DNA of 34,705 nt from an uncultured Bacteroidia bacterium (lineage in GTDB: Bacteria > Bacteroidota > Bacteroidia > Bacteroidales > F082). This document shows, one piece after another, positions 1-7,350 of this stretch. Below the pieces are notes generated by a model, which saw only the letters and a program-made list of their open reading frames with translations, had not been told where the DNA came from and searched no databases. How positions within the stretch are numbered: the stretch's first letter is position 1; every line of letters begins with the position of its first letter. The DNA lies in NCBI GenBank assembly GCA_902802535.1, contig CADCML010000021.1:1-34705 (forward strand), given 5' to 3'. A program made the translations under genes and the position numbers.

Positions 1-191
1 GGACTGGAACATGCCCTAAAACAGGGCGAATGCTCGGTACAATACGCGCTATGTAGCTTATAATGAGTCATATAATTAAAAAATAACTAAGTATTGATAC
101 GGGAAACAGAAGTGTTTATTGTTCTGTTATGGAACAACAGAATGGATGACAAGACGTTGAAAAAAATCCTTGCCAAAAGAGAATAATACAA
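1..191. other. Left edge, no gene assigned
   Basis: All three forward frames are broken by stops within about 90 bases, so I assign no gene. One forward frame is open from 91 to a TAA at 184-186 and contains a 14-codon stretch starting with ATG at 142. The strong plus-strand terminator only 5 nt later suggests that a plus-strand transcript, perhaps of a gene lying mostly outside the window or of a broken gene, ends here. Confidence 0.3.
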
Positions 192-228
192 TCGCCCGCC
201 AGAAGTTTTCCAGCGGGCGATTTTTCTA
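192..228 (+). terminator. Rho-independent terminator, plus strand
   Basis: An 8-bp perfect GC-rich stem (TCGCCCGC at 192-199, GCGGGCGA at 213-220) with a 13-nt loop is followed by TTTTT on the plus strand. On the minus strand the hairpin is followed by a mixed sequence rather than a T run, so it may stop yidC transcripts only weakly. It therefore mainly serves a plus-strand transcript entering from the left. Confidence 0.75.
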
Positions 229-271
229 TTCAATAATGAATGTGCTTCCGTGTTGGTACAACCTTAGCAAA

Positions 272-2203
272 TCACCGTCTCTGCTGCTGCAGCTTGGCCT
301 GTTGTTTCTGGGCCTCTTCGAGACGTTTTTGGAAGTTCGACTTTTTCTGTGGCTTCTTCTTGTTGGCCTCGATAGTGGCTCTCACCTTGTTCTCATCAAT
401 CATCTTGCGGAAGACAAACATCTGGATGAAAGTGATGATGTTGACGAGCATGTAATAGTAGCTCAAACCCGCAGAATAGTTGTTGAAGATGCCGAAGAAC
501 ATGATGGGCATCAAGTACATCATCCACATCATGGGCTTCATCTGGGGATTGCTCGAAACGTCCATCTGCTTATTGTTCACGTATGTGTAGATGAAGGTCG
601 TGATGGTCATCAGCAGGGTGAACAAGCTGAGGTGGTCCATGCCGAGGAACTTGGGGAACTCAAGGATACTATCATAGGTTGAGAGGTCGTCGGCCCATAG
701 GAAAGGCTGCTGACGCAACTCGATACTGGCCGGGAAGAAACGGAAAATGGCGATAAGGATGGGGAACTGCAGCAAGGCGGGCAAGCATCCCGAAGCAGGA
801 CTTACTCCAGCTTGACGTTGCAGGTTCATCACGGCCTGTTGTTTCTTCATCGCATCCTCTTCTTTTGGGTATTTCGCGTTGATGGCCTCCATCTCAGGCT
901 TCAGCACACGAGTAATGGCCGACGACTTGTATGATTTGAACGCCAGCGGGAAGAGCAAGGTCTTGATGAGGATGGTCAAGATGAGGATGACGATGCCGTA
1001 GTTCCAGCCGTAGCTGCTCAGCCAGTTGAACACAGCAATGACACCATAATTAATCCAACGGATGAGGAAAAAGTTGCCCAAATTGATTTGATCCTGCAAA
1101 CCCAATCCGTAGCTCCGCAATGTCTTGAAGTGATTGGGGCCGAAATAGAGCTGCATCGGAATGGTATTGGTCTCGGCGGTGATGTTGTAAGGCACCGAAA
1201 TGTTGGTCGACATCGACTTGAGGTAGCGCGGATTGCCCGACTTGTGGGTTTGGACGGTCATCTTGGCGTTCAGGAACTCGTCTTTGGCCACAATGACGTT
1301 GCAGAAAAAACGCTGCTTGAACGAAATCCATTTCAGCTTGTTGTTGATGGTCTCAACATCGTCCTTGTTCGCATCGAGGTGTTCCACCTTATTGTCGGAG
1401 AGCGAGCGATAGTACACCGACTCGTCGGCGAAGCGGTCGTTGCTCTTTTCCTGTTTCATCAAGTCGACAGCCCAGTCCAGACTCAAGTAATCGGCGTTGT
1501 TGGCAATCACATCCTTCAACCCGACCGTACGGATATCGAAGTCGAGCATATAGTTGTCGTCATGAATGGTGTAGACGTATTCTATGTACTTTGTCGGGTC
1601 TTGGGTGAGCAGGCGCATGGCGAAAACGAGGCTGTCGCCCTCGGCCACAGTGATGTCGCCGCCCGTGTAAGGCCGACCATTCTTATAAGGTTGGAAATAG
1701 AAATTGGAAGTGTTAATAACACGGTTTTGAGCCAAAAATGAAAGGTCGAACTTGGAAGTGGCCGTATCGAACGAAATCAGCGGCAACGAGTCGTAGGTCT
1801 TGTAGTTTTTCAGCTCCACCTGTTTTAAAAAGCCGCCCTTGCTGCTAAAAGTCAGCTTATGCAGCTGGCTCTCAACCGTCCAAGTCCGTTCCTCACCTTG
1901 CGCCGAAGCCGCAAAGATACCAAATTGGTCTGTCAAGGCATTGGCCTTGTGTTGGGCGAGTGTGGCCGAGTCCATTTCGGCCATCGCCGTCGAATCAGCC
2001 ATTTGGGCCAAGGCTGCAGCCTGTTGTTGTTCGGCCAATCGGAGCGAATCCAAGGCCATCTGTTCCCGTCTCACCTGTCGGAGCGAGTCCTGAATGTGCT
2101 GTTGCTTAGCCAGTTCCTCTTTAGAAGGGCTCATAAAATACATCCAGCCGAAGAGGATAGCCGCGATAAGAATGAAACCAATTAACGTGTTTTTATTGTT
2201 CAT
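272..2203 (-). CDS. yidC: Membrane protein insertase YidC
   Basis: YidC/Oxa1-type insertase of 643 residues, a usual length for Bacteroidetes. It inserts proteins into the inner membrane, alone or with SecYEG. An N-terminal membrane anchor (about residues 5-24) is followed by a charged Gln/Ala-rich linker and a large periplasmic beta domain (about 90-370). The C-terminal five-helix insertase core begins near WLSSYGWNYGIVILIL. The core includes the cytoplasmic loop KPEMEAINAKYPKEEDAMKK and the segment SGCLPALLQFPILIAIF. The tail is basic and Gln-rich, as is common for contact with ribosomes. A TATTTTTG -7-like element lies just upstream (2229-2236, minus). The gene is separated from the polysaccharide operon by a terminator and a gene scar, so it should be its own transcription unit. 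Confidence 0.97.
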   Translation of the reverse strand: MNNKNTLIGFILIAAILFGWMYFMSPSKEELAKQQHIQDSLRQVRREQMALDSLRLAEQQQAAALAQMADSTAMAEMDSATLAQHKANALTDQFGIFAASAQGEERTWTVESQLHKLTFSSKGGFLKQVELKNYKTYDSLPLISFDTATSKFDLSFLAQNRVINTSNFYFQPYKNGRPYTGGDITVAEGDSLVFAMRLLTQDPTKYIEYVYTIHDDNYMLDFDIRTVGLKDVIANNADYLSLDWAVDLMKQEKSNDRFADESVYYRSLSDNKVEHLDANKDDVETINNKLKWISFKQRFFCNVIVAKDEFLNAKMTVQTHKSGNPRYLKSMSTNISVPYNITAETNTIPMQLYFGPNHFKTLRSYGLGLQDQINLGNFFLIRWINYGVIAVFNWLSSYGWNYGIVILILTILIKTLLFPLAFKSYKSSAITRVLKPEMEAINAKYPKEEDAMKKQQAVMNLQRQAGVSPASGCLPALLQFPILIAIFRFFPASIELRQQPFLWADDLSTYDSILEFPKFLGMDHLSLFTLLMTITTFIYTYVNNKQMDVSSNPQMKPMMWMMYLMPIMFFGIFNNYSAGLSYYYMLVNIITFIQMFVFRKMIDENKVRATIEANKKKPQKKSNFQKRLEEAQKQQAKLQQQRR

Positions 2204-2228
2204 GGGAATGATTTTTCAAAATGAGCGG

Positions 2229-2236
2229 CAAAAATA
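2229..2236 (-). promoter_or_regulatory. Candidate -7 element for yidC
   Basis: Minus-strand TATTTTTG fits the Bacteroidetes TAnnTTTG -7 consensus and lies about 25 nt before the yidC ATG. No clear TTG -33 element is present at 19-21 nt upstream, because that space is taken by the T tract of the upstream terminator. This is therefore a weak call. Confidence 0.4.
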
Positions 2237-2237
2237 C

Positions 2238-2266
2238 AAAAAAAAGTGTCCCGAAGGACACTTTTT
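2238..2266 (-). terminator. Bidirectional terminator at end of polysaccharide operon
   Basis: The stem AAAAAGTGTCC (2241-2251) pairs perfectly with GGACACTTTTT (2256-2266) across a CGAA tetraloop. On the minus strand it is followed by eight Ts (plus-strand A run 2238-2245). It is nearly identical to the terminator behind intact gap at 17675-17690. It was therefore probably inherited with the gap 3' fragment and now ends the polysaccharide transcript. Confidence 0.85.
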
Positions 2267-2303
2267 CGTTTAGTAGTTCCACTTTTTCAGTGAAAGTACG
2301 GCA

Positions 2304-2342
2304 TCAATGATACTTGTTGGTCTTCACCTGGCCGATGTGGCA
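2304..2342 (-). pseudogene. 3' tail remnant of a GAPDH gene
   Basis: On the minus strand these bases encode C-H-I-G-Q-V-K-T-N-K-Y-H-stop. This matches the C-terminus of the intact GAPDH at 17732-19186, which ends R-H-I-G-Q-V-K-S-Y-R-Y-Y-stop. The similarity continues past the stop through a small hairpin and the shared GTGTCC terminator. Only about 12 codons remain, joined directly to a UDP-glucose dehydrogenase fragment. I infer a deletion or recombination that removed everything between the two genes. Confidence 0.8.
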
Positions 2343-2523
2343 GGGGTAAGGACTAATTCCTTCTCTGCCGTATACTTCTCAATGTACTCATTCTTAATGG
2401 GCGATTTTTTTGGTTGATGAGGTCGACCCTTTCGGGAACAACAGCAATAACATGGTTGTGTTGTGCCAACACCGTGGCAATGCTCAAATCCAGGTAGCCT
2501 GTGCCTGCTACTGCGATATTCAT
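2343..2523 (-). pseudogene. ugd: 5' remnant of UDP-glucose 6-dehydrogenase
   Basis: From the minus-strand ATG at 2521-2523 the translation begins MNIAVAGTGYLDLSIATVLA and continues to VDLINQKN. This is the N-terminal Rossmann fold of UDP-glucose/GDP-mannose dehydrogenases (normally MxIAVxGTGYVGLS). Continuing in the next frame gives SPIKNEYIEKYTAEKELVLT, also typical of the family. Restoring one A in the A7 run near 2404-2410 would rejoin the two frames. The NAD-binding GTGYVG has become GTGYLD and the Asp of the VD(I/V) segment is missing. After about 60 codons the reading runs into the GAPDH tail. An intact enzyme of about 430 residues would make UDP-glucuronate for the polysaccharide; this copy cannot. 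Confidence 0.85.
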
Positions 2524-2583
2524 TAGTTATTGGTATTGGGTTATTGTGGTTATTTGATAATTGAGTTGCTTCTCTTCAATTTT

Positions 2584-3966
2584 TCAATAGGCGTTTTCAT
2601 CGTGAATGAAAATCGTAGTGAAAGTCTTCCAAATGATTCTAATGTCTAACCAGATGCTCCAATGTTGGATATACCAGATGTCGCGTTCCACACGCCCCTC
2701 CATTTGCCACAGTTCTTTTGTTTCACCCCGAAACCCCGTCACTTGTGCCCAACCAGTCACTCCGGGTTTCACAAAATGGCGAACCATATACTTGTCTATG
2801 AGGAGTGAATACTGCTCGGTATGGGCCAACATGTGAGGTCTCGGCCCCACTATGCTCATATCCCCGCGAAACACATTCCAGAACTGAGGAAGCTCATCAA
2901 TATTCGTTTTGCGCATGAAATTGCCAAAAGGGTATTTGCGAGGGTCATCCTCGGTGGCCTGAAGGCGGTCGGCATCAGCGTTGACATGCATCGAGCGAAA
3001 CTTATACATCCAAAACTCATGACCGTCAAGGCCCGTGCGCCTTTGGCGGAAGAAGATGGGCCCTGGGCTTTGCAGTTTGATTATCAATGCAATGAAAGGA
3101 AACAGCAAGGCGGTAAGCACAAGGCAAAAAGAAGAAGCCACCAAATCAAAAAGACGCTTCACGGCCCTGTTCATCGGATCCTCCAAAGGGCTAATATAGG
3201 TAGTAAATAGTTCCAAATCGTCAAGCATCACGGGTTGCAGATTGATGGCCTCTTCCTGCAACGGAACATAATAGAATTTTACCATTTTCCTGTCACACAA
3301 CGACTCTGTATCTTTGATAATGGAGCGTTCGCTGCGTGGAATGCACATGTATAATTCGTCACCTAAAACCAACTGATCCGGTGCATTTAAAAGCCGGACA
3401 AAGTCATCCAAACCACCTGTTTGCGGCAGGTAGTCCAAAGAGCCATAATAACTGATGACCTTATAGCCCAGGGTTGGGTCTTGCTTGAGTTTATCGTGAA
3501 GTTTGCGCAGTTCCTCACAAGAACCAACCAAAGTGATGGTTCGAGTATTGAAGCCTTTCAGACGCATCAGTTTTAGCAGCCAGCGTTCCAGATAACGCAT
3601 AGGCAGGAACACGGCTAACATTAACACACCTGTAATCAACAGTGGGATACCAACGCGTGCATCAAACTGCATGGCACGCAGCAGAATATATGCAACCAAT
3701 ACTTGAATTAGCACCAGCATTGAAACACGTTTAAGAATACTGTCGACACCCACAAGCCTCTCGTGAATAACAGTGGAAAACCTGGATTCACTGATGACCA
3801 TGGCCACATTGCAAATCAACATGAAAACGCGTTTCTCTTCATCACTACCGCTAAAGAAATTGAACCGCGAGTACAACACCAATACCAGCAACACATTGAG
3901 CATTATAAAATCCCCAACAATAATACACCATTTAATAAGAGAATTTGTACGTGTATTGTTTCTCAT
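2584..3966 (-). CDS. Undecaprenyl-phosphate sugar phosphotransferase (WcaJ/WbaP-like)
   Basis: Polyprenyl-phosphate hexose-1-phosphate transferase of 460 residues. It would start repeat-unit assembly by moving a sugar-1-phosphate from a nucleotide sugar onto undecaprenyl phosphate at the inner membrane. The N-terminal half has about four membrane helices and a CoA-binding-like domain. The C-terminal catalytic domain starts near KRLFDLVASSFCLVL and carries the family signatures SPGPIFFRQRRTGLDG, YKFRSM, DELPQFWNVFRGDMSIVGPRP and KPGVTGWAQVTGFRGET. Length and architecture fit the WcaJ (glucose/galactose) type rather than the short PglC type, but the sugar cannot be read from sequence. It is the last intact gene of the operon, 6 nt after the WecG-type gene, with the ugd scar immediately downstream. 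Confidence 0.93.
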   Translation of the reverse strand: MRNNTRTNSLIKWCIIVGDFIMLNVLLVLVLYSRFNFFSGSDEEKRVFMLICNVAMVISESRFSTVIHERLVGVDSILKRVSMLVLIQVLVAYILLRAMQFDARVGIPLLITGVLMLAVFLPMRYLERWLLKLMRLKGFNTRTITLVGSCEELRKLHDKLKQDPTLGYKVISYYGSLDYLPQTGGLDDFVRLLNAPDQLVLGDELYMCIPRSERSIIKDTESLCDRKMVKFYYVPLQEEAINLQPVMLDDLELFTTYISPLEDPMNRAVKRLFDLVASSFCLVLTALLFPFIALIIKLQSPGPIFFRQRRTGLDGHEFWMYKFRSMHVNADADRLQATEDDPRKYPFGNFMRKTNIDELPQFWNVFRGDMSIVGPRPHMLAHTEQYSLLIDKYMVRHFVKPGVTGWAQVTGFRGETKELWQMEGRVERDIWYIQHWSIWLDIRIIWKTFTTIFIHDENAY

Positions 3967-3972
3967 GACATT

Positions 3973-4701
3973 CTATTTTTTTGTCCGTTCTTTAATGATA
4001 TAACAGATGAATTTCGCATTGCCCACAACATAGCGCCGCCACATGCGACGAGGCTCCATGAGGAAGCGGAAGAGCCACTCTAACGAGTGTTGCTGCCACC
4101 ATAAAGGAGCTCTTTTAGCTGTTCCCGCATAAAAATCAAACACTGCTCCAATAGTTCCGCAGTGACAGTGGATATTTAATTCATTCCAGTGTTTGTAGGC
4201 CCATTTCTCTTGTTTAGGTGCCGTCATGCCAATCCACAGCAAATCAGGATTAGCTGTGTTGATTGCATGCACCATCGCTTGATTATCCTCATCAGAGAAT
4301 TCCGGCTTATATGGCGGAGAATAAGTGACAACCTCAAAATCCGGATAATCAACAGCAACTTGTTTGCGAATCAACGACAGCACCTTCTCGCTTGAACCGA
4401 AAAACATCACTTTTGAGTGCGGTTGCGTTTTCAATCTGTCCATCTCAAGCACGAACAAATCCCATCCAGCAATTCTTTCTATTGGCTGTGAAGAAGCTTT
4501 CAGCCACTGGCAGGCTTTTACAATGGATGCACCATCGGGAATCAAATAGTCTCCTCCACGTAAAGCCTCAGCAAACTCCATGTCCTTTTGAGCTGTGTTG
4601 TAAGAGTGCGCGTTAATGGTGTTGATGAGCATCTTGCCTTGGGGAAGACGCTCCAACTGCTCTCGGGATTCAACTATGAATAAGGTTTTCAGGGTTAGCA
4701 T
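3973..4701 (-). CDS. WecG/TagA/CpsF-family glycosyltransferase
   Basis: GT26 family enzyme of 242 residues (244 if GTG at 4707 is used). Members transfer an N-acetylhexosamine-type sugar, such as ManNAc or ManNAcA, to an undecaprenyl-diphosphate-linked acceptor, giving the second sugar of a repeat unit. Family signatures are INAHSYNTAQ, the LIPDGASIV motif around residue 57, GMTAPKQEKW, and GAVFDFYAGTAKRAP near the C-terminus, followed by the basic membrane-binding tail RFLMEPRRMWRRYV. I chose the ATG at 4701. The GTG at 4707 overlaps the stop of the upstream GT4 as GTGA and is equally compatible with translational coupling. Position next to the initiating transferase fits a role directly after it. 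Confidence 0.9.
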   Translation of the reverse strand: MLTLKTLFIVESREQLERLPQGKMLINTINAHSYNTAQKDMEFAEALRGGDYLIPDGASIVKACQWLKASSQPIERIAGWDLFVLEMDRLKTQPHSKVMFFGSSEKVLSLIRKQVAVDYPDFEVVTYSPPYKPEFSDEDNQAMVHAINTANPDLLWIGMTAPKQEKWAYKHWNELNIHCHCGTIGAVFDFYAGTAKRAPLWWQQHSLEWLFRFLMEPRRMWRRYVVGNAKFICYIIKERTKK

Positions 4702-4703
4702 AA

Positions 4704-5732
4704 TCACGCAATTTCTTCGTATATTCTTGCCACTTGTTGAGTGACGGTTTCGAGGCTGAATTTTTCTGTAGCCATTTTTTGGGATGCTTTGGCCAGTTTG
4801 TTTCGCAAATCCTCGTCCGAAATCATCATTTCCAACTTCTCCGCCAACGCATCCTCATCACCGGGGTTGAACAAAAGCATGTTTTTGCCGTCGATAGCCA
4901 CATCAGGTATGCCGCCTACAGGCGTAGTGATGACCGGAAGGCCGTATGCCCATGCATCCAAAACAGCCATCGGGAAGCCTTCAGCATAGCTGGGGAGACA
5001 TAGGGCTTTGGACTCGCAAAAAACCCGATGTTTGGCTTCGCCACTCACCCAGCCAAGAAGTTCCACTTGTTTCTCTATCCCCAGCTTACAAGCTGTGGCA
5101 CGAGCCTGTTCCACCTCGCCATTGCCAGCAAGGACAATTTTCCAGTCGGGGTGTTGGGGAGCAATCTTGGCGAAGGCATTGATTAGGTCCATGTACCCCT
5201 TGCCCTCATAGAGAGTACCAGAGAACAAAATTTGGTTTTGCTTTCTGTAAGTTGTTGTGTCGGTAATGATTGGGCAAGGATTATAGACTACTTGCAGTTT
5301 GCTTGAATTGCCAATATGATCCTGAACTATTGACTTTAGCCCTTCCGAAAGCAATATTCCGCAATCGGATTTCTCAAACATGTTCTGATAGTTAGCGTTC
5401 CAGACCTCATCTATCTGAGTACCCAAATGCAGGTGAACAACCGTTTTTTTGCCGAACAATTTGGCAAGTTTAAAAAAGAGGTATTTCCGCATGGCTGAAG
5501 GCCTCATGCCCAAATGGAAGTGTACAATGTCATAGAAAGGAAGCAACACCATATATTGCGTGAGCCCTTTGACAAGGTAACAGAATTTGCGCACCATACC
5601 TCCATCACGATGGGTACCAATCCACTGGCATTGGTATTGCCGCCACATCTGGCTTTGCTCATAAAGTTTGAGCACAGCTGTGATGCCGCCACGGGTCTTC
5701 CTGCTTGTTGCTACTACAAGGACTTTTGTCAT
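4704..5732 (-). CDS. Glycosyltransferase family 4 (GT4)
   Basis: GT-B glycosyltransferase of 342 residues, cytoplasmic and membrane-associated, using a nucleotide sugar to extend the lipid-linked repeat unit. The N-terminus has SRKTRGGITAVL, a variant of the usual glycine-rich loop. The C-terminal Glycos_transf_1 domain has ILFSGTLYEGKGYMDLINAF, IVLAGNGE and EGFPMAVLDAWAYGLPVITT. In this last motif the second acidic residue of the usual E-x7-E is Asp. Donor and acceptor are unknown. The start ATG overlaps the stop of an upstream gene fragment (ATGA at 5729-5732). That suggests the original upstream neighbour was a different gene, now mostly deleted. Confidence 0.9.
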   Translation of the reverse strand: MTKVLVVATSRKTRGGITAVLKLYEQSQMWRQYQCQWIGTHRDGGMVRKFCYLVKGLTQYMVLLPFYDIVHFHLGMRPSAMRKYLFFKLAKLFGKKTVVHLHLGTQIDEVWNANYQNMFEKSDCGILLSEGLKSIVQDHIGNSSKLQVVYNPCPIITDTTTYRKQNQILFSGTLYEGKGYMDLINAFAKIAPQHPDWKIVLAGNGEVEQARATACKLGIEKQVELLGWVSGEAKHRVFCESKALCLPSYAEGFPMAVLDAWAYGLPVITTPVGGIPDVAIDGKNMLLFNPGDEDALAEKLEMMISDEDLRNKLAKASQKMATEKFSLETVTQQVARIYEEIA

Positions 5733-5857
5733 TGATTAACCTTTGTCTTTATTTCGGCAACTATTTTTTCCCAATCGTTCTCTTGAAAAACGATCCTCTT
5801 CTGGATAAAGAAATGATTCGTGTTCCAATATCTGTACAATCGTCCATTTGAATTTGA
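5729..5857 (-). pseudogene. 3' fragment of a lost polysaccharide gene
   Basis: Between the licD-like stop and the GT4 start, one minus-strand frame is open for about 42 codons with no start codon. It reads NGRLYRYWNTNHFFIQKRI and continues ENDWEKIVAEIKTKVNQ. It ends in a TGA that overlaps the downstream GT4 ATG as ATGA, the arrangement used by intact neighbours in this operon. I read it as the C-terminal end of a gene whose body was deleted when the licD segment was joined here. The family cannot be identified from this short piece, though Trp/Glu/Lys-rich tails like this are common in glycosyltransferases. Confidence 0.55.
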
Positions 5858-6649
5858 TTACTTCAAATAAGTTTCCAACAAATGCGTCCTTCTTTTGTCT
5901 TCGGGAGGAAGTTCCATATAGTTACCGTACAATTCCTTTAAATATTCATCATACTTAACTGCACCATATAACAACTTGTCTTCAAATTTATATCTGGTCG
6001 ATAGTTCAAACCAATGGATATGAAAATACCTGTTGGAATAATTTGGATCCATCGGAATAACATAATACTTCCCTGGTATTATAGAATCCGTTAGATGCAT
6101 AATTTTATCATTGATTTTATTGACAGATACTGGGAATAATAATTTGACACTTCTTTTTACAATGTCCTTTATACTGTATTTTTGTCGGGACTGTGAATAA
6201 ATAAAAATACTTGTTCTCATCCAAAATTGTATTTTTCGGACAATATGATAGCATGTTTCTTTATCACAACTAACAAGTGGAAAGATATCAATTGTCAATC
6301 CCGGCATCTTATCTTCGTTAACATATAATGTATTGTCTATAACCTTTGTTTTAACATCTTCCACTTTTATCCACGGGATTTTATAGGTTTCCGAACTATC
6401 GTATGTCAAACAACGCAATTCTAAAGGAAGTTCTTTTTTTAATATTGATATCAATTCTGAATAACGCTGATATGGCACTGCAAAATCCATATCGTCATCC
6501 CAAGGAATAAAGCCTTTATGCCGAACAGCGCCAAGCATAGTGCCAGCTATCATAAACATGGGAATATTATGCTTCTGGCATATCTCATCAACAATGATCG
6601 CAATACCTAATAGCCTTTTTTGAACTTGACACAATTCCAATTGTCTCAT
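5858..6649 (-). CDS. LicD-family phosphotransferase
   Basis: LicD family protein of 263 residues. Family members move a phospho-alcohol from a CDP donor to a sugar; bacterial LicD acts in phosphocholine decoration, and the animal homologues fukutin and FKRP transfer ribitol phosphate from CDP-ribitol. The nucleotidyltransferase-like core is clear: MFMIAGTMLGAVRHKGFIPW followed by DDDMDF (acidic metal site, residues 51-56) and a PGLTIDIFPL segment. It sits 5 nt downstream of an SDR, which in turn overlaps a CDP-forming fusion enzyme. I infer that its donor is the CDP compound made by that cassette. No choline kinase or choline transporter is nearby, which argues against phosphocholine. Base composition is AT-richer than in the flanking housekeeping genes. 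Confidence 0.88.
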   Translation of the reverse strand: MRQLELCQVQKRLLGIAIIVDEICQKHNIPMFMIAGTMLGAVRHKGFIPWDDDMDFAVPYQRYSELISILKKELPLELRCLTYDSSETYKIPWIKVEDVKTKVIDNTLYVNEDKMPGLTIDIFPLVSCDKETCYHIVRKIQFWMRTSIFIYSQSRQKYSIKDIVKRSVKLLFPVSVNKINDKIMHLTDSIIPGKYYVIPMDPNYSNRYFHIHWFELSTRYKFEDKLLYGAVKYDEYLKELYGNYMELPPEDKRRTHLLETYLK

Positions 6650-6654
6650 AATGT

Positions 6655-7350
6655 TTATTTATAACAATAACCACCATTTACTTCGATTAAGCTGCCGTTG
6701 ACAAACTGATTGTCAATACAGAAGCGGAACGCATCCACAATCTCGTCTATTTGTGCAAAACGATGTATGGCGGTTTTCTTATAAATGTTCTGTTTGATTT
6801 CTTCAGGCTTGTCGGCCTGCCAAGGCGTGTCCACAAAACCCGGAACAATGGCGTTCACAGTGGTGCCCGTACCTTCAAACTCTTTTACGAGGTTCTTTAC
6901 CAAGGCATGCACGGCCGATTTGGTTACACCGTAGGCCAGTACCGTCGCGTGCGGATGCAAGCCCATTTGTGAACCCGTGAATAATATTCGTGAACCATTG
7001 GGAATCATAGGGAAAAACTCGCGGCACATGATATAGTGCGAATTGACAGCCACCTCCATCATGGCATCCCACTCGCTATCCCTCATTTCAGTAAAACTTC
7101 TGCGAATGCTTACACCAGCATTACACACCAGGCAATCCAAGTTATCGGTCTTAGATTTCACATAGTTTATGAAACGATATACTTCGTCTCGTTTGGTTTG
7201 GTCTATCTTGTGCGCTTCGAAATTCTCTATTCTTTCCTCAAAATCTGGCCCAACGTATGTCGCAAACACATAATAGCCTTTGTCTATCAGCATTTTGGCC
7301 ACACCCAGTCCCATACCTGATGTGCCACCTGTTACTACAGCATGTTTCAT
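6655..7350 (-). CDS. Short-chain dehydrogenase/reductase (cassette A)
   Basis: Classical SDR of 231 residues. Visible motifs are TGGTSGMG (NAD(P) loop, residues 8-15), CNAGV, the Ser-containing FTGSQMG, and the catalytic YGVTK, with PG after it (IVPGFVDTP). The catalytic triad Ser-Tyr-Lys is complete, so it should be an active oxidoreductase. Its ATG overlaps the stop of the cytidylyltransferase/oxidoreductase fusion by 4 nt, suggesting coupled translation and a shared pathway. A likely role is to reduce or epimerise the sugar or polyol that the fusion enzyme handles. It is only distantly similar to the second SDR at 15050-15781, so the two cassettes may differ in product stereochemistry. Confidence 0.9.
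   Translation of the reverse strand: MKHAVVTGGTSGMGLGVAKMLIDKGYYVFATYVGPDFEERIENFEAHKIDQTKRDEVYRFINYVKSKTDNLDCLVCNAGVSIRRSFTEMRDSEWDAMMEVAVNSHYIMCREFFPMIPNGSRILFTGSQMGLHPHATVLAYGVTKSAVHALVKNLVKEFEGTGTTVNAIVPGFVDTPWQADKPEEIKQNIYKKTAIHRFAQIDEIVDAFRFCIDNQFVNGSLIEVNGGYCYK

Noticed and set aside
170-682. Open frame of 170 codons on the plus strand at the left end
   Set aside because: It is the shadow of yidC on the opposite strand. It spans the terminator hairpin and has His/Val/Asp-rich composition typical of antisense frames.
5858-6649. LicD as evidence of phosphocholine decoration
   Set aside because: No choline kinase, choline transporter or LicC-type enzyme is nearby, whereas CDP-polyol-type enzymes are adjacent.
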